Assembly: GCF_900109615.1 (NCBI RefSeq)
Contig: NZ_FOIX01000003.1
Coordinates: 434,001 to 498,000, forward strand
Reading direction: 5' to 3'
From: Kaistella antarctica
Lineage (GTDB): Bacteria; Bacteroidota; Bacteroidia; Flavobacteriales; Weeksellaceae
Length of the DNA: 64,000 nt
A model generated the notes under the pieces. The model saw nothing but the letters and a program-made list of their open reading frames with translations, was not told where the DNA came from and did no database searches. The first letter of the stretch is position 1; every line of letters starts with the position of its first letter. Positions 63,905 to 64,000 of this stretch are shown here, piece after piece. A program made the translations under genes and the position numbers.

Positions 63905-64000
63905 ATTTTATAAAGTTAAATTTTTGATCCTTAAAATTACGATAATTATTTTGGAAGTAATATATTATGTTAAATAAGAAAAGTACTTTAACGCAGTATT

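Noticed and set aside
63967..64000. Possible start of a plus-strand gene (ATG TTA AAT AAG...) at the right edge
   Set aside because: Only 11 codons are visible, with no promoter box; too little to call.
1..64000. CRISPR arrays, tRNA or rRNA genes, insertion sequences, prophage genes
   Set aside because: Both strands were read for repeats, T-loop-like sequences and transposase or phage motifs; none was convincing.

Overview
The window is an ordinary chromosomal segment of a member of the Bacteroidota, most likely the Flavobacteriia (Chryseobacterium/Kaistella-like Weeksellaceae). The grounds are low G+C, promoters of the Bacteroidota type (-7 element TAnnTTTG), a short primary sigma factor without region 1.1, a type IX secretion C-terminal sorting domain, bacillithiol-linked redox proteins, DUF4294, a GldI-like lipoprotein and a UROC1-like long urocanase. 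No rRNA, tRNA, insertion sequence, prophage or CRISPR array was recognised. Almost every gene is a recognisable housekeeping gene, and many are followed by strong intrinsic terminators.

Layout. 1-8 kb: kdsB (LPS Kdo activation), a LolA-like protein with a glutathione peroxidase, then the reverse-strand envelope/division group ftsK-lolA-lptF/G. 7.6-8.2 kb: an acyl-CoA thioesterase whose leader carries what reads as a compact cobalamin riboswitch. 8.3-15.8 kb: an acidic small protein, hutU, a FAS1 lipoprotein followed by a TonB receptor, a Gre-like factor and an SRPBCC protein. 15.8-21.1 kb: S41 protease, pncA, a bacillithiol-type cluster (YfiT-like, YtxJ, Crp/Fnr) and rpoD. 21.4-24.9 kb: a T9SS-exported beta-helix protein, an RRM protein, and a BlaI-type repressor with a PAP2 phosphatase. 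25-31.4 kb: pdhA-pdhC, lolD, radC with two unknown genes, and soluble pyrophosphatase. 31.6-36.7 kb: a membrane pyrophosphatase fused to an OmpA domain, CorA and FabH. 36.7-41.3 kb: a complete cyanophycin locus (isoaspartyl peptidase, cyanophycinase, cyanophycin synthetase). 41.6-46 kb: dnaX with an apparent -1 frameshift at an A10 run, DAHP synthase/chorismate mutase, rsgA, a candidate reverse-strand small RNA, and ndk. 46-53.5 kb: rpe, M42 peptidase, DUF4294, S1/P1 nuclease, NUDIX, mnmD, ilvE, and two lipoprotein prolyl isomerases. 54-64 kb: K+ channel, Nif3-like, a coiled-coil protein, aminotransferase, rsmG, a PD-(D/E)XK (AddB-like) nuclease, glutaryl-CoA dehydrogenase and small lipoproteins.

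Most worth following up: the cobalamin riboswitch in front of a thioesterase gene (8113-8207, minus), the candidate sRNA between rsgA and ndk (about 45353-45479, minus), the dnaX frameshift site (42685-42695), the pyrophosphatase-OmpA fusion, a family of interspersed intergenic repeats (21236, 27817, 41345), and a promoter/terminator-bounded stretch without a gene (53535-53964).
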